From the NCBI GenBank assembly GCA_914767715.1, contig OU612072.1, positions 5,890,001 through 5,954,000 on the forward strand: a stretch of 64,000 nucleotides of DNA. The letters run 5' to 3'. The notes beneath the pieces were generated by a model. It searched no databases. It saw nothing but the letters and a program-made list of their open reading frames with translations, and was not told the origin of the DNA. Positions within the stretch are counted from its first letter, which is position 1. Every line of letters begins with the position of its first letter. This document shows, piece after piece, positions 1 to 14,010 of this stretch. Source of the DNA: Membranipora membranacea (taxonomy: Eukaryota; Bryozoa; Gymnolaemata; Cheilostomatida; Membraniporidae). A program made the translations under genes and the position numbers.

Positions 1-3000
1 ACTCACTGCTAGAAACAGGTACGCAATCGGTAAAATAATTTTGTTTTGTGATTAGAAAACAATTGCGGTATGGTCATCTAAATAGCCAGCACATTCCACC
101 AAAGACCTTTTTGATTCCACCCACCATCAATTTGCGAAGCAGTAGGTTTTTTGTATAAATGGTACAAAAATGTTGCTATACACATCTTTGCATTGATATT
201 CTTTTTTTTTGTTTTTTTTTCAGATTATCGAACGCAAGTATTGACTCCGGTCTTAGTCAGTCATGTGTAGCATTCCCATCAAGTCATGTGACAGGAAACG
301 ATGGACCTCAGGACACGCCTACTAAACTGACAAGAGAAATACCTACGTCACAGTCTACTCCAGTAAGTACAATCTTTCACATCGAATAGGAGAGTGAGCG
401 ATATTTCAGAGAGGGGAAATAACCAGTATTTTTTATGTCTAAGGTGCAATGGGTCTAAGGTTCTTAACCTAGTCTCCCAGCTTGAACCAAATTTTACTGA
501 TGGCATATAAAACATAGTTTATGGAAAGGGCAAGGCAGCCCAACTCAAACTTTTTTGCGGCCACGTTTAACAAAATTGTATTTCCTCATTTTTAGTTTTT
601 CCACCTTGGAGGATCGGAAGAAGATGAGGAAGCTCTACCATTTCCTCCTGCAGATGCCATTCCACCTCCACCATCTTTTCTACCTCCACTGCCACCATCA
701 ACCAACCACAGTGGTGCGGACATTTCATCCACTTCTCTTCCACTGCCCAATCACACTTCAAATGACATGCTAATACCGCCTCCTCCCCCACTGATGACCA
801 ATCAGAATGCAGATAGCAGTATGATGATACCACCTCCTCCCCCACTCATAACAAATCAGAATTTGGAAAACAGTATGATACCGCCTCCGCCGCCACTAAT
901 GTCCAATCAGAGCTCAGATAACAATGTGTCAATACCACCTCCTCCACCACCGATGCCAAATCACGGTTCAAGTGACATTTCTATGGTACCGCCTCCTCCA
1001 CCACCGATGCCCAATCAGGGTATGAGTAACAGTTTGACAGCTCCGCCCCCTCCAGGAGGCCCGCCTCCCCCACCACCAGCTCTTCATGGACTAGCCAACC
1101 TCAACCATACAAGTAAGTGGCACAGTATCATCTGGTGCAATTATTTAGATTTTTGGATCAATTTACATATGAGAAATAAAACGAAAACACTATAAGCATT
1201 TATTATTTTAATACCTAATCTGAGGTAAAGTTCCCCTGAACCAGCTACCCGAAGCCTTAGGCTATGAAATCAGCGAAGGGTAGCTACAAATGCCATCATG
1301 CCGTTTGATTGATATCCGTGTTTTTTCTAGAAAAAATAGTTGTTAGATCCACTGCCAGTGAAAAATTCCCATCACATCTTAATCATTCAATGAATGTCCT
1401 TTTTTTCGTAGTTCCATTCAAAAAAGTACAGAAGTCCAGATACAGTTTGAAGCCACTCCACTGGAAAAGGATACAACTGCATACACAGTGAGTTCAATCT
1501 TTACAGTTCATGTTTGGTATAAAAAAAAACTGTTTCTTCTATGTCACATTTTATTTCACCCGTTGTTTGACGAAAGTTGTATCCCTGTTGTTGCTACTCA
1601 TTACCAACCTGCCGGTCACTATTTTGATCTGAATACACCTTACATATACATGACGTAGGAAACACCTGCCGCAAGCAAATCAATGAATTTTGAAGTGATC
1701 CCCTTAGTCATACCAATTTATTTTAGCATATTATATATTTTGTTTCTATGTTTCAGTGCTGTGGCGGCTTTTCGACGAGGAATCAAACAGACATGTAAGA
1801 CTGTGTGGGAGAAATTAGAGGAGCCAAACGTAGATACAGATGAGCTGGAGGAGCTGTTCGCTCTCGACACCAGTAATGGGGTAGGCTGACTCTAACTATA
1901 TAAATGCTCATCATGTTATCCCTGAAATCGAGACCACACTCTTATCATGTGCATCTCTGATCGATAGAGTCAATATAATATTATTACCTTACATGTACCC
2001 GGCCCTAATTACTGAAACTTTCTGTGGGTCGTCACACCAAATTACTTGTGATGGTACTCAGGCTAAGTGAAATAATTCACTCCCTATTGATCAGAGACAT
2101 GCATGCAATAGTATATCACGTGATCATTGTGCATCATCTTATCACTGATTGAATAAACTGGAGGAGTTTGAAATTTTTCAATATTGCATATCCCTGTTAT
2201 CACTCTCTTATTTTTTCCAAAATTAAATGTTAAGGTATTGTATATGCCCCTCTCACTAAAATTACCTTTTCTCAATAGCCCATTCCATAATGCTATTTAT
2301 CAAAACACAACGCTCTTTCTTTTATTAGCTTCCTCTTGAAGTGAGGCGGACAACTTCCAATTATGATGATGCCTTATTCCCTTTTCTACTGTTACAGATC
2401 AAACCAACAATGAGTGCACCTCAGCTGGCAGCCACTATGAGGAAGAGTAAGAACTTCACTAAAGTTTTGGACAAAAAGCGATCACAGAATCTCGGTATTA
2501 TACTATCAAGTATAAGACTGCCCTTCGCAGAGTTTAAACAAGGTCGGTTTGTGAGATATTTATCTGTGTCTACCAAAGCCATCTCTTTCTATGTACTGAT
2601 ATGATTATAGTATTGAGTATATGAACTTTTCGGTATCTTACTATATAATGAGTAAAGTATTCAAAGGGGAGAGGTCCCCCGCTTCGAACAGCCTTGCAGC
2701 GGTAATATTTGTGTTCAGTTACTCATCCTCACTACTCTAGATCAACTCCGGCCTCAGTTTGTTATAATTTATACTAGGTGACAAGCTTGACTGCAATCTC
2801 GCTGACATCTTAAACACTATGGAAACTTGACTGTTTATTCGTCAGCTCATCTCAGTAATCCAATGAAGTAGCTGTGTTACTTTAATCAAACCAATATTCT
2901 ATGTGCTTTATCCCATACTATTTGGTAAACATTGTGTTTGCTCCACATCACCTCTTGTAATGTTATTTTGTTATTTTATTTTAGCTCTGATCAGTTTTGA

Positions 3001-5988
3001 CTCCTCCTTCGTGGCTATTGACACATGGCAAGCTATTTATGACCTGGTAAGTCTGATCTGTGACCCAATGTTCATTTATCTCATGTGTATATATAACCTG
3101 TTGAATAGAATTGGTGCTTTGGAATTGCAAAAGTGATAGTTCTTATCATCAATACTCAGCCAGTTTTCACACTGCAAGATTTTCTCAGGTATTAACTCGC
3201 TAATGCAATCTCCTCAAAGCCTCTAGGTTGTCTGAAGTGAGTCGATTTAGGCACTTCTCTATTGGAGTTATTCTTATCTTTTAGAGAGCAACAGAAAAAG
3301 AGATGACAGAAATTCAGGATCATATGGAGACAAATTCTAAATGTCTCCTCGACAAACCAGAAGAGTAAGTTTCTATAATTGTAGTTTCTCAAAACTCAAG
3401 ACTTGAGAACTGAAGGTTACAATATCTGTTTATCTCCACATGAATGTCATATTTCTTAGTATAGGGCACGACGACTAATCACATTTCAAGAAAATTTGGG
3501 CCATTGAACCATAAAAACTAAATTTAAAATTGGTTTGCTCCAGATGAAAACCATTTGCTAGACATATCTTTTGGAGTTATGTCCTTAATGTCAAGGAGTA
3601 GACAACTTTGATATTACAAATCACTTTCTCAGTTGTATCAATGACATATTTGTTCTTTTTTCTTTTCCAGATTTCTCTACAATCTTCATAAGATCTCGTT
3701 TGGGGTTGACAGAATACGCTGTATCCTGCTGAAGTCTCGTCATGAGGAGTTACTAAATGACATCACCTCTCAACTGGACAACATTAACACTGTGTGTGAT
3801 CACATGACTAACTCAAAGCAGATAGAGAATCTTCTCTCACTGTTACTGGCTGTCGGCAATTTTCTCAATGGAGGTAAGTTCTGGACAAATGATTTAATGT
3901 TTCATAACTAGTTCACTAAACATCATAAATAAATAAAGACCTGGTTCTAGTTATTTGCATTGATTGCTTAACTAGGGATCTATGGGTAAGATGGCCACAT
4001 GTTGAGCAAAACAAAACATGATTGACTGCATTGCATTGTTATGATTACTGGGTGTGTTTTAGTGTGACAGAGTTATCACAAGTTAAATCTTTTTTTTTCC
4101 AGGAAACAATCATCGGGGACAGGCAGACGGCTTTAGCCTTGAAATCCTTCCGAAGCTCAAGGATATTAAAAGCAAGGTATGTTTTTGAGTACTATTTCTC
4201 AATTGCAGTAGTTGCGGAATCCTAATTCTAAAATCACCACAACAAAGTCATCCAAATTTTTCTCCCGAATGCTGTTTGCTGACCTAATTTTAGTTTTGTT
4301 TGGATTGATTTGCAGTGGGAGTATGATCGATGCAAACAGAATAGAGTAGCCAGTAGCTCAATTTTTTAAGAATTTTAGACAGAATTAGGCTAGAAGACAC
4401 AAACCACTCGCTCAGATCATCTCTGTTAACGTAAAACAACAGCAGCATCATAAATTTACTGTTTTTTGTTTTGTAGAAGCAGACAAGTTTGCTGCAGTAT
4501 ATTGCTAACAAGTACAAATCCTTATACGGTGATGATTCTGACTCTCACAGTGATATCTCACCTCACATATCATCTAGTTACTTCTCCTACACCTTACCTG
4601 TACCATGTGTCAGTAAACTGGTCACAGCCAGCGATACGAGCTTCGGTGAGCTGAGCAAAACTATCAACATACTCAATAAGGAACTGAAAGGTAAGCTGAA
4701 ACTAAAATATATGCCAGTTTTTTTACAAACCTAATTTGATATGCAGTATATAGGGATAGTTTGAGCAATTTCACTGTGAGGTGTCGTATTTTTTATATAG
4801 ATTATGAACACTCACTCTGTCAATCCTTTGCCTCATAGTGAAGTTGCAACCTTTTCGATGAACGGGTATCTGCTGCCTTTGATAATCATTCTATAAAATC
4901 ATTTAGAAGTCATAATAAGTCAGGCTAGTATTGGAAATGTCTTGGAAGGGTTGTCACTATTGAAGATGCCCTCATTGGATAGTGGGATCATAACTTGCTG
5001 CTAAACTGTCATTGCATTTAAAAATTCCCGTATTTTCTCATTTTAGATGTTGAGTCCTTGATGACCAAGGTAGAAACAACCCTCACTGATTCCTCAGATA
5101 ATCAAACATTCTATGATGTGATGTCATCCTTCATCAGCCAATCACGAGAGAGGATCACAGATCTCCAGAAAACACTGGATACCAGTAAAGATGGGTAAGT
5201 TCTGCCAGTAATATATAATTTATGACAGCATGTATCCATGTATTTTTTTTTCATGAAAACTGCCATCTGCTAGCTAATCACAATCTTCTAGAATTATGGT
5301 TAGGAGTACAAAATTATCACAAATAATTAAAAAATGTGAAGTTTTATTTATGATATCAATCGCTTTATGACCAATCATTGCAGCGCCAAAAAGGAATTAA
5401 TTGAGAATTTTTTGTGGTAAGAATAATGTTGAAATTTTGTCCTAATTGAATTTTAAAGATAATGCGTTTTACCAGCAGTGGGTTAACAACTTATTCCAAG
5501 TTAACATATTTTCATTGGATGCATTGCAAATTTTCATTACCTTATCATCCCCACTTAGAATGAAAATCCGTTGAAACTGGGCAACAGGCTGTTTTTGAAC
5601 CTAGAACAGTAACCTAATTTAGACTGAGAGCTCTGGAATGATACCAAAAACCGGATTTTTTCGCAATCATTCAAACAATAATATGCCTGTGAAGGATAAA
5701 GATGCGCAGTTGCTGATTACAATGACATTGAGTTATATGTGTAAAAAAATCTAAATAATTCTTGCCATTCATGCGCAGTGGCAAACTTTTCATTCAATTT
5801 TTTTATTGTCTTTTTTGTTTTTTTTCAGGTTTTCTAAGATGTGTCAGTTTTACTCTGCACCAACAGCGGACTGGCAGAAAATCATACCATCCCAGTTTTT
5901 CGAGCCTTGGATCAGTTTTAGTAGAGATCTATCTGCAGTATGGGAGCCTGTGAGAAACAACCCAAGTAGGGCATCAGCACACTTTTAA
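1..5988 (+). CDS. FMN/cappuccino-type formin (5' end outside window)
   Basis: Actin nucleation and elongation factor; the window holds the last 652 residues. Exons read by splice site and phase: 1-18, 224-362, 596-1112, 1412-1487, 1757-1880, 2398-2542, 2985-3046, 3285-3364, 3671-3873, 4103-4176, 4477-4690, 5047-5194, 5829-5988 (TAA). All junction phases agree. The 596-1112 exon is an FH1 domain with repeated runs of five or six prolines. FH2 begins at 1412 with [13 protein letters not shown] and TVWEKLEEP, which matches the FMN subgroup (established family pattern). The FH2 signature AVGNFLNGG then [20 protein letters not shown] is intact. I see no clear DAD after FH2. The first 18 bases align with the end of the exon at 17925-18166 of the paralogue at 15711-22213, so 5' exons lie upstream. 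The 1757 acceptor is the least certain junction. Confidence 0.88.
596..1112 (+). other. FH1 polyproline exon of formin 1
   Basis: In-frame exon of 517 bases bounded by a TTTAG acceptor and an AA|GTAAGT donor. It encodes an acidic start (GGSEEDEEA), then about six repeats of [11 protein letters not shown] type and a final GGPPPPPP. Such runs bind profilin-actin and SH3/WW domains in known formins. The repeats are imperfect at the DNA level, so recent slippage is not obvious. The exon enters in phase 0 and leaves in phase 1. Confidence 0.9.
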
Positions 5989-6610
5989 GCTCTCAGCCTT
6001 CACAACAAGACAACCTATTTAAAAGTTAATTTCCTAAAAAGTTGTCATAAGCTTCTGGATTTATCAGCCAAGGAATATTTTAATGTGTTGTTCATTTGTA
6101 CTCGGACAATTTATATATTGAAGCTTTCTCACCCTGTATAGATATAGGTAACAGTGGTGGTGTACGGGACTGCAGGCAAATTTTCAAGAATGAAACCGAT
6201 GTCATATATCTGTGGTATCTGAGGATATTTTTTGGTGCTTTAGTTGATAATTTATAACTTAATTGATCTCTTTTTCATTTTTAACAGATAACCAATTAAA
6301 CTGGTGCTTTTATCCCCACTCACTGTCATAATATTTGTACATTTCCTAGTCAAATTTTTACTTCATCTCTCAATGTTATGAGCTATGTACTTAATTTAAC
6401 TACACAAAATTGTGTTCAAAAGCTCTGTAAATAAGTATTTTTCAACCATTTTTTACGTCTGCTGTTTTACTACACACCGGATTCTTGTTCACATAATTCA
6501 TAATATTTGACCCAAGTTCTTGACTTTAGCAATTTTTTACTTCGATATATTCTGAAAAGACTAGTAGTAATCAAATTGTAATAAAATCGTGCCAATACAA
6601 AACGAAGACT
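5989..6610 (+). other. Formin 1 3' UTR with poly(A) signal
   Basis: No coding potential. It contains AATAAA at 6580-6585 in the context attgtAATAAAatcgtgcc. The last 440 bases are a recognisable homologue of 22400-22805, 32530-32940 and 43600-44000, so this UTR exists in four copies in the window. Confidence 0.6.
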
Positions 6611-6991
6611 GTGAATTTACATGTTGCCCTTTTTTCCGATTGCATGTCAATAATGAGTTTTGACATAAGACTTTTGATTTATAGCATAGGCAACAATAGA
6701 ACTATACAATCTCATTGAAAGCGCTGACTGAGTTTTCCTTTAACCATTCAAATTCCAGAACAATGGACAAAGTGTGTTACAAAGTACATTTCATAAGAGT
6801 TTGCACATTATACGCTTACCAGTCTGAACAGTTTTGTTTTATAACAGTCAACAACGCTTGTAGTGTTTACATTGGCGATGTGGAATGTGGATGTTGAAGA
6901 GTCAATGTGTTTGCTTTATAAAGTGATGCAATAGTCGTTGGCTAAGTTGAGCTCAGTTAGTAGAGTGCTGTATAAACTCAGCTAGGTCTAA
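6611..6991. other. Intergenic spacer, probable promoter of ankyrin-caspase gene
   Basis: About 380 bases without a supported gene. It lies between the formin poly(A) signal and the start codon at 6992. I see no clear TATA box or repeat. Confidence 0.4.
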
Positions 6992-9900
6992 ATGGCTTCT
7001 AGGAATATACCCGACTTTGATCTGCAATCAGATTATGATTCGGATGGAGAATCCGATGATGATTTATGGCCTAGCAGTAGCGAGTCTCTTGATGGTTGGA
7101 GTGATTCTTCTTCAGCAACATCAAACTATTCCTTTGAGAGAGACTTTATGACATCTTCTGATGAGGAGGCAGACATAGAAGACATCGCGAAGGCTGTCCT
7201 GGCAGATGAGTTGGAGTGGTCCAATCTAAGGCTAAAGACAGTAAGTCTCTTGTTTAGGGATCTGATATATATCTTGTTGCTGATTTGTTAAATTTAATCA
7301 ACTTACTAGTGAAAAGCTTGTCTCAATTCTTTTTCAAATGCACTCCTTTTTTATAGTAACAGATGATATTTGTGCTAACAGTGTTCAGCGCCCAACACTG
7401 TGTGTTCATTGAGACTTCACAATATGGGGGGGGGGGGGGTGCTATTTTGGTGCTTTAGTCTGAAAATTGAGGTTTCTACATGACTATCAGACACAGTATT
7501 TCGATGTCGCATCTCATATGTATGTAAAGTAGCAATGAATCAACACTAGCCCTATTTGTTGCAGAAAATGTTCTTTTGTTTTGGTTAACTCTGTGGTATA
7601 CCGGCCTCCACATCGTGTACTGCCCTGTCAGATAACTGATTTCATCGTTGTCTGTGACACTGAGTAATCTGACTGTCCAGTCTGTTTGTCTTCAGCTTGA
7701 ATAATTTCACATGACAAGAAAATTATAGATTGATGGAAGATGTCTGGATACTCCATGCCTCTGTCGCAGGACCATCCCTCAACTGTATCAACTAAGCCAT
7801 CTTTGCAAGTTGGTCATTATGTAGATAGCTCATAACTTCTCAAACCTCTTACCATCAATAGCTCAGACAGTAATTTGCACCTGTGCATCACCTTCATTGA
7901 CATGCAACGTCTTTTGAATCTTTTTATGTGAAATCTGTTCTGTCTGTCAAACTATATCAGCAACAAAACTGGACAATGTTAGAGCAATCAAATTACGCAA
8001 CGATGACCATCTCAGTACTATAACCTCTAATGATCAAACTTTGAACGGCAGGAGGGGTGTTTTTCTGAGGCAGGGCAGAGGAAGAGGCAGGGTAAGGGCT
8101 TTCTTGACACACAGGCGCTCCTGTGGTGATGAGGATTGTTAAATGTAGGTCCGACCTTGATGATTTTTCAACACTGGAGAGGGTACCCGTACCACATACT
8201 TTTAATCAACCAAAATCCTCAGTGAAATATCTGTGAAACTAAAATGGATCTTTACTCATCTTTCTTTTGCAGAAGACTGAACTAGTGGACTTTCTTGTCT
8301 CAGACACATGTGAGTGGAGAATAAAAGAACAGCTTGTAGAAAAGTTGGGTAAAGAACTTTTGGGTTTTCGATACCCATTCAGGGATGACTCCATTCTTCA
8401 CCAGTTATCTGATGTGAAACTAGTTGAGCACCTTATCAAATACACGTCTCGAGAAGAGGTTGAGAGTCTATGTAAACATTCCGATAAAATGGGTAGAACA
8501 CCCCTTCACACAGCTTGTATGGGTGGTCGAAGTGATTTAGTCGTCTTCTTTCTGAGTCATGTCAGTGACAAAGACCAGTTAGTTCTTCAGTCAAGTGACA
8601 AATTCGGCACCGCTTTGCACCAAGCCAAGTGTGGGAAAACGGCATCTACTTTACTTTGTAATAGTTTGCAAGAAACCACCAAGCAGAAACTGCTTTTTTC
8701 TGTCAATAGAACCAAAGAAACAGCTCTTCACACAGCATGTAAGAAAGACAATGTAGATGTTGTTACTGTGTTGCTCCATGCGACAAAGACAGAATACCTG
8801 GCTGAACTTGTTACTTTGACTGATCGCAACAGCGAAACTGCACTGCATTTTGCAGCTAAAAATGGCCACGAGGCCATTGTAAAGCTGTTAATGTCCTTGG
8901 GTGAGGCGATTGTGTCACCTTTAGTAATGAAAGTCAGTGACCGTTACACTAAGGCCTATACCGAATACAGTGGAGGTACTGCACTGCATGAGGCACCAGA
9001 CTCAAAGGTTGCAACTCAAATCCTCAGAAAGCTTGACCCAGATGTCAAGGAACTACTTTTACATCAGCCAAACAAATGTGGTCAGACTGCACTGCACACA
9101 GCTAGCGAGAAAGGCAGATATTCCGTGATAGAATATATACTCTCTGAAGTAAGAGATCGATGCAAACTAGTTTTCTTCTCTTGTGACCAAGGCAACACTC
9201 CGCTCCATCACTCTGCTAACATCAATATTGCACGACTATTTCTTGATGCAATAGATCCACATCAGCGAGAGTTGCTGATAGCTAAAAAAAATCTGTTCAA
9301 TGAGACCGTCCTTCATAGATGTTGCACAATGAATGACAGTGAATTGGTTGACTATTTCCTTTCATTGAAGATTGATATAAGGTCGCTGATTTTTACTGTC
9401 AGTGCTGGCAAGAAGGAAAACCTTGCAAGTTTGGAAGGCACAGCATTGCATTATGCTGGGAATGAGGCAGTAGCTAAGATGCTTATATCAGCCTTGGACA
9501 AAGGGGACCAAAGCAAGCTTGTTTTTACAATGAACAGGTTCGGTGCGACTGCTTTGCATGTTGCTTGCCACCGAGGCCATTTTGATGTTGTGTCATATCT
9601 TCTTACCCTGGATCTAGATATACGTAAACTGATTTTCATGACAAGTTACAATAACAGTAAACCAATCTGGAAGGATGTGGTTGGCACAGCATTACACTGT
9701 GCAAGCGATGTGCAGGTAGCTGAATTACTTTTGAAACTCGTTGGTGTAGAAGACAGAGAGAAGTTGCTGTTTCAGCTGAACCAGGATGGGGAGTCACCAC
9801 TTCACCGAGCTGCTGAGGGAGACAATGGCGCCATGCTCTCTCTTGTCAAATATTACCTGTCGAGTGTGAGTAATAAACTGAAACTTTTGTCCATCAAGAG

Positions 9901-12900
9901 CCCTAAATATGGCACTGCACTTCATGCAGCTGCAAGTGATGAAATCGTAGCATGTTTATTGGATGAGGTAGGGGACAGCAATCAAGAGAGCTTCATATTC
10001 TGTACCAATGACAGTGGGGACACAGCATTGCACACTTATTGTAAAGCTGGAATTATTGGTGCTACTGGCTATCTTCTTCAACGGTCCAGTGAAATAACAC
10101 TGCAGCACACTACGGATGACATTGAGAATGCGATTAGGGAAGTGTGCATTCTTGGAAGCAGTGATCACGTACCATCATGCTCATATACACCAGATCATTT
10201 CCATCCCAAAAGCGTGAGCGAATCGTTGCTGCTGACACCAAACAGAGATGGAAATACACCTTTGATGCTAGCAATCGATTCAGGATCTGTTGGTCTGGTC
10301 AAACGCACCATTTCATACATACTAAAAACACAGATACCCTTACCATTTCTGCTGGAATACCGAAACAAGTTTGGACAGAATTCTTTTCATCTTGCGGCCC
10401 GCAACATGAACTCTGAAACTTTAGGCGTTGAACTTGGTGATTATGTAAACGAGGTTGATCTTAGCTCCGTAATGATTCAAGATTGCTTCGGAAACAGCCC
10501 ACTCCATTATGTAGCAGGCATGAGCAACACAAAACTATTTGCTAAACTGCTTATGAGTGTGTCGTTGGAAATGAGACGTTTCATGATCAATCAGAGAAAT
10601 GTCAACAGTATCAATATGCAGGCTATTGCAGAGAGACCCCATGATCAGGCAGATAACTTCACTCTCCGCTCGATCCACAACGATTCCACTTCCAAGTCAT
10701 TGGAAGCTTTCTTCCTTGGTTTCATGAGTTCACATCTTATTCAATCACGACGCCAGGAGTATAGTATCCCTACAGATCCAAGGCTACTCTCAGTTATGAT
10801 GTATGCAACACTTAATTACTCTCTTGTGGACTCATTGGCACTGGAACCTGCAATCCACTCTTCAATTCGTAAGGTAAATGACCAATTTTAAACTTCCATT
10901 CATGTTTCTTTGGTTAGACTACAATTTCACAGACTTCAGCCTACCCATTCGTTGTTGCAACAAATCAAATTCACCAATTCTTTATTTCAAATTAGCTGAA
11001 CAGTGGTAGCCTATACATAGATGAACTTGCTGAAGATTATGAAATGAGTCAAAAGCAGGTGAAGGAGGCATTGTGGAATCTTGACAGCCATGATAGGCAC
11101 GGTCAGCCAAAAGTAAGTATAAGTCTTTACCCTTTTCAAAATTAATCATTTGCAGCCGGTTTTGCAATTAGGTGATGGTTGATTTCTTTTACTATACTTA
11201 TTAGTCAGATCAATGAATTATGTTGGCTTTTATTGTAGGTTGTAGTGCGGAGAACTTTGGGCAATCCAAAGCCACTAGCCCCACCAGGGCCGGACTTTCT
11301 CCTTATAGATGTTACTGTGGAGGATTCGGAGAATCTATCCAACAGGTAAGGGATGTCAGTGAAAATTATAATTATTAATAAGTATAAAGTATTATAATTC
11401 TAAAGTTGTTATACTTGTTATTGTTTTATGTTATATATTGTTATGTTATAATATTCTCGAACAAGTAATAAGTAATGTTACCACATGGTATCTAAAGCTT
11501 CTCTGAAGGCAACCATCTGTATGTTAAACATTCAAGTACATCAAACAGGTCATTACTTCTGGCATGTGAGCAGTTGGTACACGTGATCGTTTCATTACCT
11601 TCAGCTTTCCAGCCATTGCTGTTAGGAAAGGGCAGGATAGGGCAGGGTAGGAGATGTTGAAGAAATTACTAGCACTTTACTCACCTGTCTTGTTGATCTA
11701 TTTTTAGTGAATGGATGAATCAACTGGCTTCCATCACTGGGCAAAAGCAGTTTATTGAAAAGTTCAAAACACATGAAGAGGTTCTCCATATTTCGGTGAA
11801 TTCTACTTTAGGAAAACATACACCAGCACGTTGTGATGTTGAAAGTGAACAAAGCATGTATGACTCCATTACTGAACAGCCAATGAAGGAATCCGCTGGT
11901 AGACGAGGACATGGCCTTATACTGTGTATCAAAGAAGGGAGAGACGAATGGAGAGTTCAGTATGATGATGTATTAGTCATTCTTGAAGATCAGCTTTGTC
12001 TATCGGTATGTAAATGCTTGAGTTCCTCACCATCTTCTGCCCGCCTGCACTATTTAACAATTAATTTGTTGCTGGCTCCTATATTTTTGAGGGTTAAATG
12101 CTTTGCTCAAAACCCATAAGCAGTCAATCAAATAGAGGCATACCGAATTATTTTTTGAAGAGCATTCAATTGTGTGTGATCTAGAAACGCTCTGGCTATG
12201 TAACAAATATGAGTTTTCAATTTTGTTTTCCCAATGCAGAGGTCTCCAATGAGGATATATCATCAATGAGAGACTGTTAGCCATGACATGGTGTAAATTA
12301 TTTGTCTTCTTTGGTGACCCCTGATTGGGAACTTTTAACAGTCAGATCATACTGATTCATTGAATATTTGTGCAGCTGTGCATGTGTGATGCAGAATCTG
12401 CCACACAGCAATTAGCCAAAGAATCTCCAAATCAAATAACATATTAAAACTATTAATGACTTCCTAATCTCATTTTATGATGGTTCATGAACACCTTTTA
12501 CAGGTGAACACATGCTTTGACCCTAATGTGAAAACAATGCAGGAGGAGATTGAGAACTTAGCAAACAATTCTGATGACCAAGGTTCTTTAGCTGTCTTGG
12601 TTGTCTTGGCTCATGGTGATTTAGATGGTAACATCTATTGTGCAGGAGATGAGGTGATTGCAGTCCAAAACGTTATCAAAGCATTTAGCTCACGAAACCA
12701 GCACCACTTAGCAAAGGTACGTACATATGAAAGCCATATTGCCATTGCATATTTTCAAGTTAGTTCTTCTATTGACATACATGCTCCTTTACAGACCTGG
12801 AAAAGTTTGACTATTTGACTATTGATAAGTTTGATACTTCAACCATGTTGGAAGAGAGGGGAATTTTTTCAGAAAATATTTCTCATTGCAGATGATAATG

Positions 12901-14010
12901 CTGTCATTTTGTCGAGGTGGAATAACTCCAGGTTTCAATCGAGTAAGTCACAGTTTTGAAACTTCAGAACTTCCTGCATTGGCAGAATTGTCTGACTTTA
13001 GCCCAGTAAAGAGAAAGCTGCCATCAAGAGAGAGATTCCGTGAATATTGCTCCCATCCTTTCCCTGGAGTCAGCACTCAGCCGAATTGTTATCTCCTCTT
13101 CACGACCCTGCCTGACAGCAAGTAAGAGCTTCAATTTATTCCTGTTGGTAAATATTTTCTCAAAAGTTGGTGATTTTACAATTTTCTGTGTACAATCACA
13201 ATGGTCCCGTGTGTCGATTTTTTGGTTCACTCCAATTTCGAATGGTTAGAATCCAGTGGATTCTAACCAATCCCATGATGGGAAAAACATGAAAGGAAAC
13301 TGCCGCAGCCGGGACTTGAGCCCCAGCCTGCCGCGTGTAATCCCTTTGAAGGCATTGTGTGCAAGAGCGCTAACCGCGCTAACCATTCAGCCACGCCTCC
13401 AATAAGGAAATAGATCGAATAAACACGGTATGGATATTCGCGTCCAAAAAGTCATTCGTCACAATCGGAATTTGACTTGAATGCCGTCTCCATGGGGCAA
13501 TTACTCCCGAAATCCTTACAAAATCGACACATGGGACCATAGTGATAGTCTGTTAACATGCTTCCTCTTGATATATAATCACAATGATTGCTTTTCTGAA
13601 GTTACTAATTTTTTATAATCCTCAAAGATTTTGGTTTCTTTTAATCTTTCATCATCTTTTTTACCAATAACAGGTCACCAAGGGAAAACATCACATTCAA
13701 AGAGATGAGGAAGTATCTGAATGAGAAGGTTTCTGCTGCAATGAACGTAAAACAAGAAGCTGTGAGAATGAAGCCCTCGTCTGTTCCTGAAAGAGTTTGT
13801 AAACCTAACGCTCAAGTAGAGGTTGTAGATTTCTTCACAGATCTGACTGGGGTAGTCAGAGAGAGATCCCAGTTCTGCACCTATCTGAATTACTGCTACT
13901 CAGTGGATAAGGGGAGCAAACCTGTAATTCTCAGTGTAACAAAAGAGGCTGATATGGATGATAAGTTTGGTAGCAAATATTATGGTGCAAAGCGACTGAA
14001 ATTGGAATAG
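6992..14010 (+). CDS. Ankyrin-repeat protein with C-terminal caspase-like protease domain
   Basis: Eight exons with consistent phases give 1383 residues: 6992-7240, 8273-10873, 10996-11112, 11239-11345, 11708-12005, 12504-12716, 12892-13121, 13674-14010 (TAG). Residues 1-83 are acidic and serine-rich. About 17 ankyrin repeats span roughly residues 154-850, seen as recurring G-TALH-A or G-TPLH-A motifs (GRTPLHTAC, ETALHFAAKNGH, GATALHVACHRGHFDVV). After a linker, the C-terminus follows the caspase order: GHGLILCIKEGRDEW, then VLVVLAHGDLDG with the presumed catalytic His near residue 1161, LAKMIMLSFCRGG with the presumed catalytic Cys near 1202, then a small-subunit-like NCYLLFTTLPDS. The usual QACRG is SFCRG here. 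An ankyrin-caspase protein would suit a sensor or scaffold with a protease output; that role is inference. No death-fold domain is visible. Confidence 0.82.
7241..8272 (+). other. Long intron 1 of ankyrin-caspase gene
   Basis: A 1032-base intron between GTAAGT and TTTTGCAG. It contains a run of 14 G at 7426-7439. At about 8085-8185 it holds a coding-like fragment (MRIVKCRSDLDDFSTL) related to sequences at 23160-23260, 33230-33330 and 44300-44400. No open frame joins it to this gene. Confidence 0.55.
13300..13405 (-). mobile_element. tRNA-derived SINE-like element
   Basis: Read on the minus strand from about 13400, it starts GGAGGCGTGGCTGAATGG (an A-box-like segment). About 60 bases later comes GGGCTCAAGTCCC (B-box-like). 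The 3' part does not pair with the 5' start as an acceptor stem would, so it is a tRNA pseudogene or SINE head, not a working tRNA. It sits in the last intron of the ankyrin-caspase gene. Confidence 0.5.
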
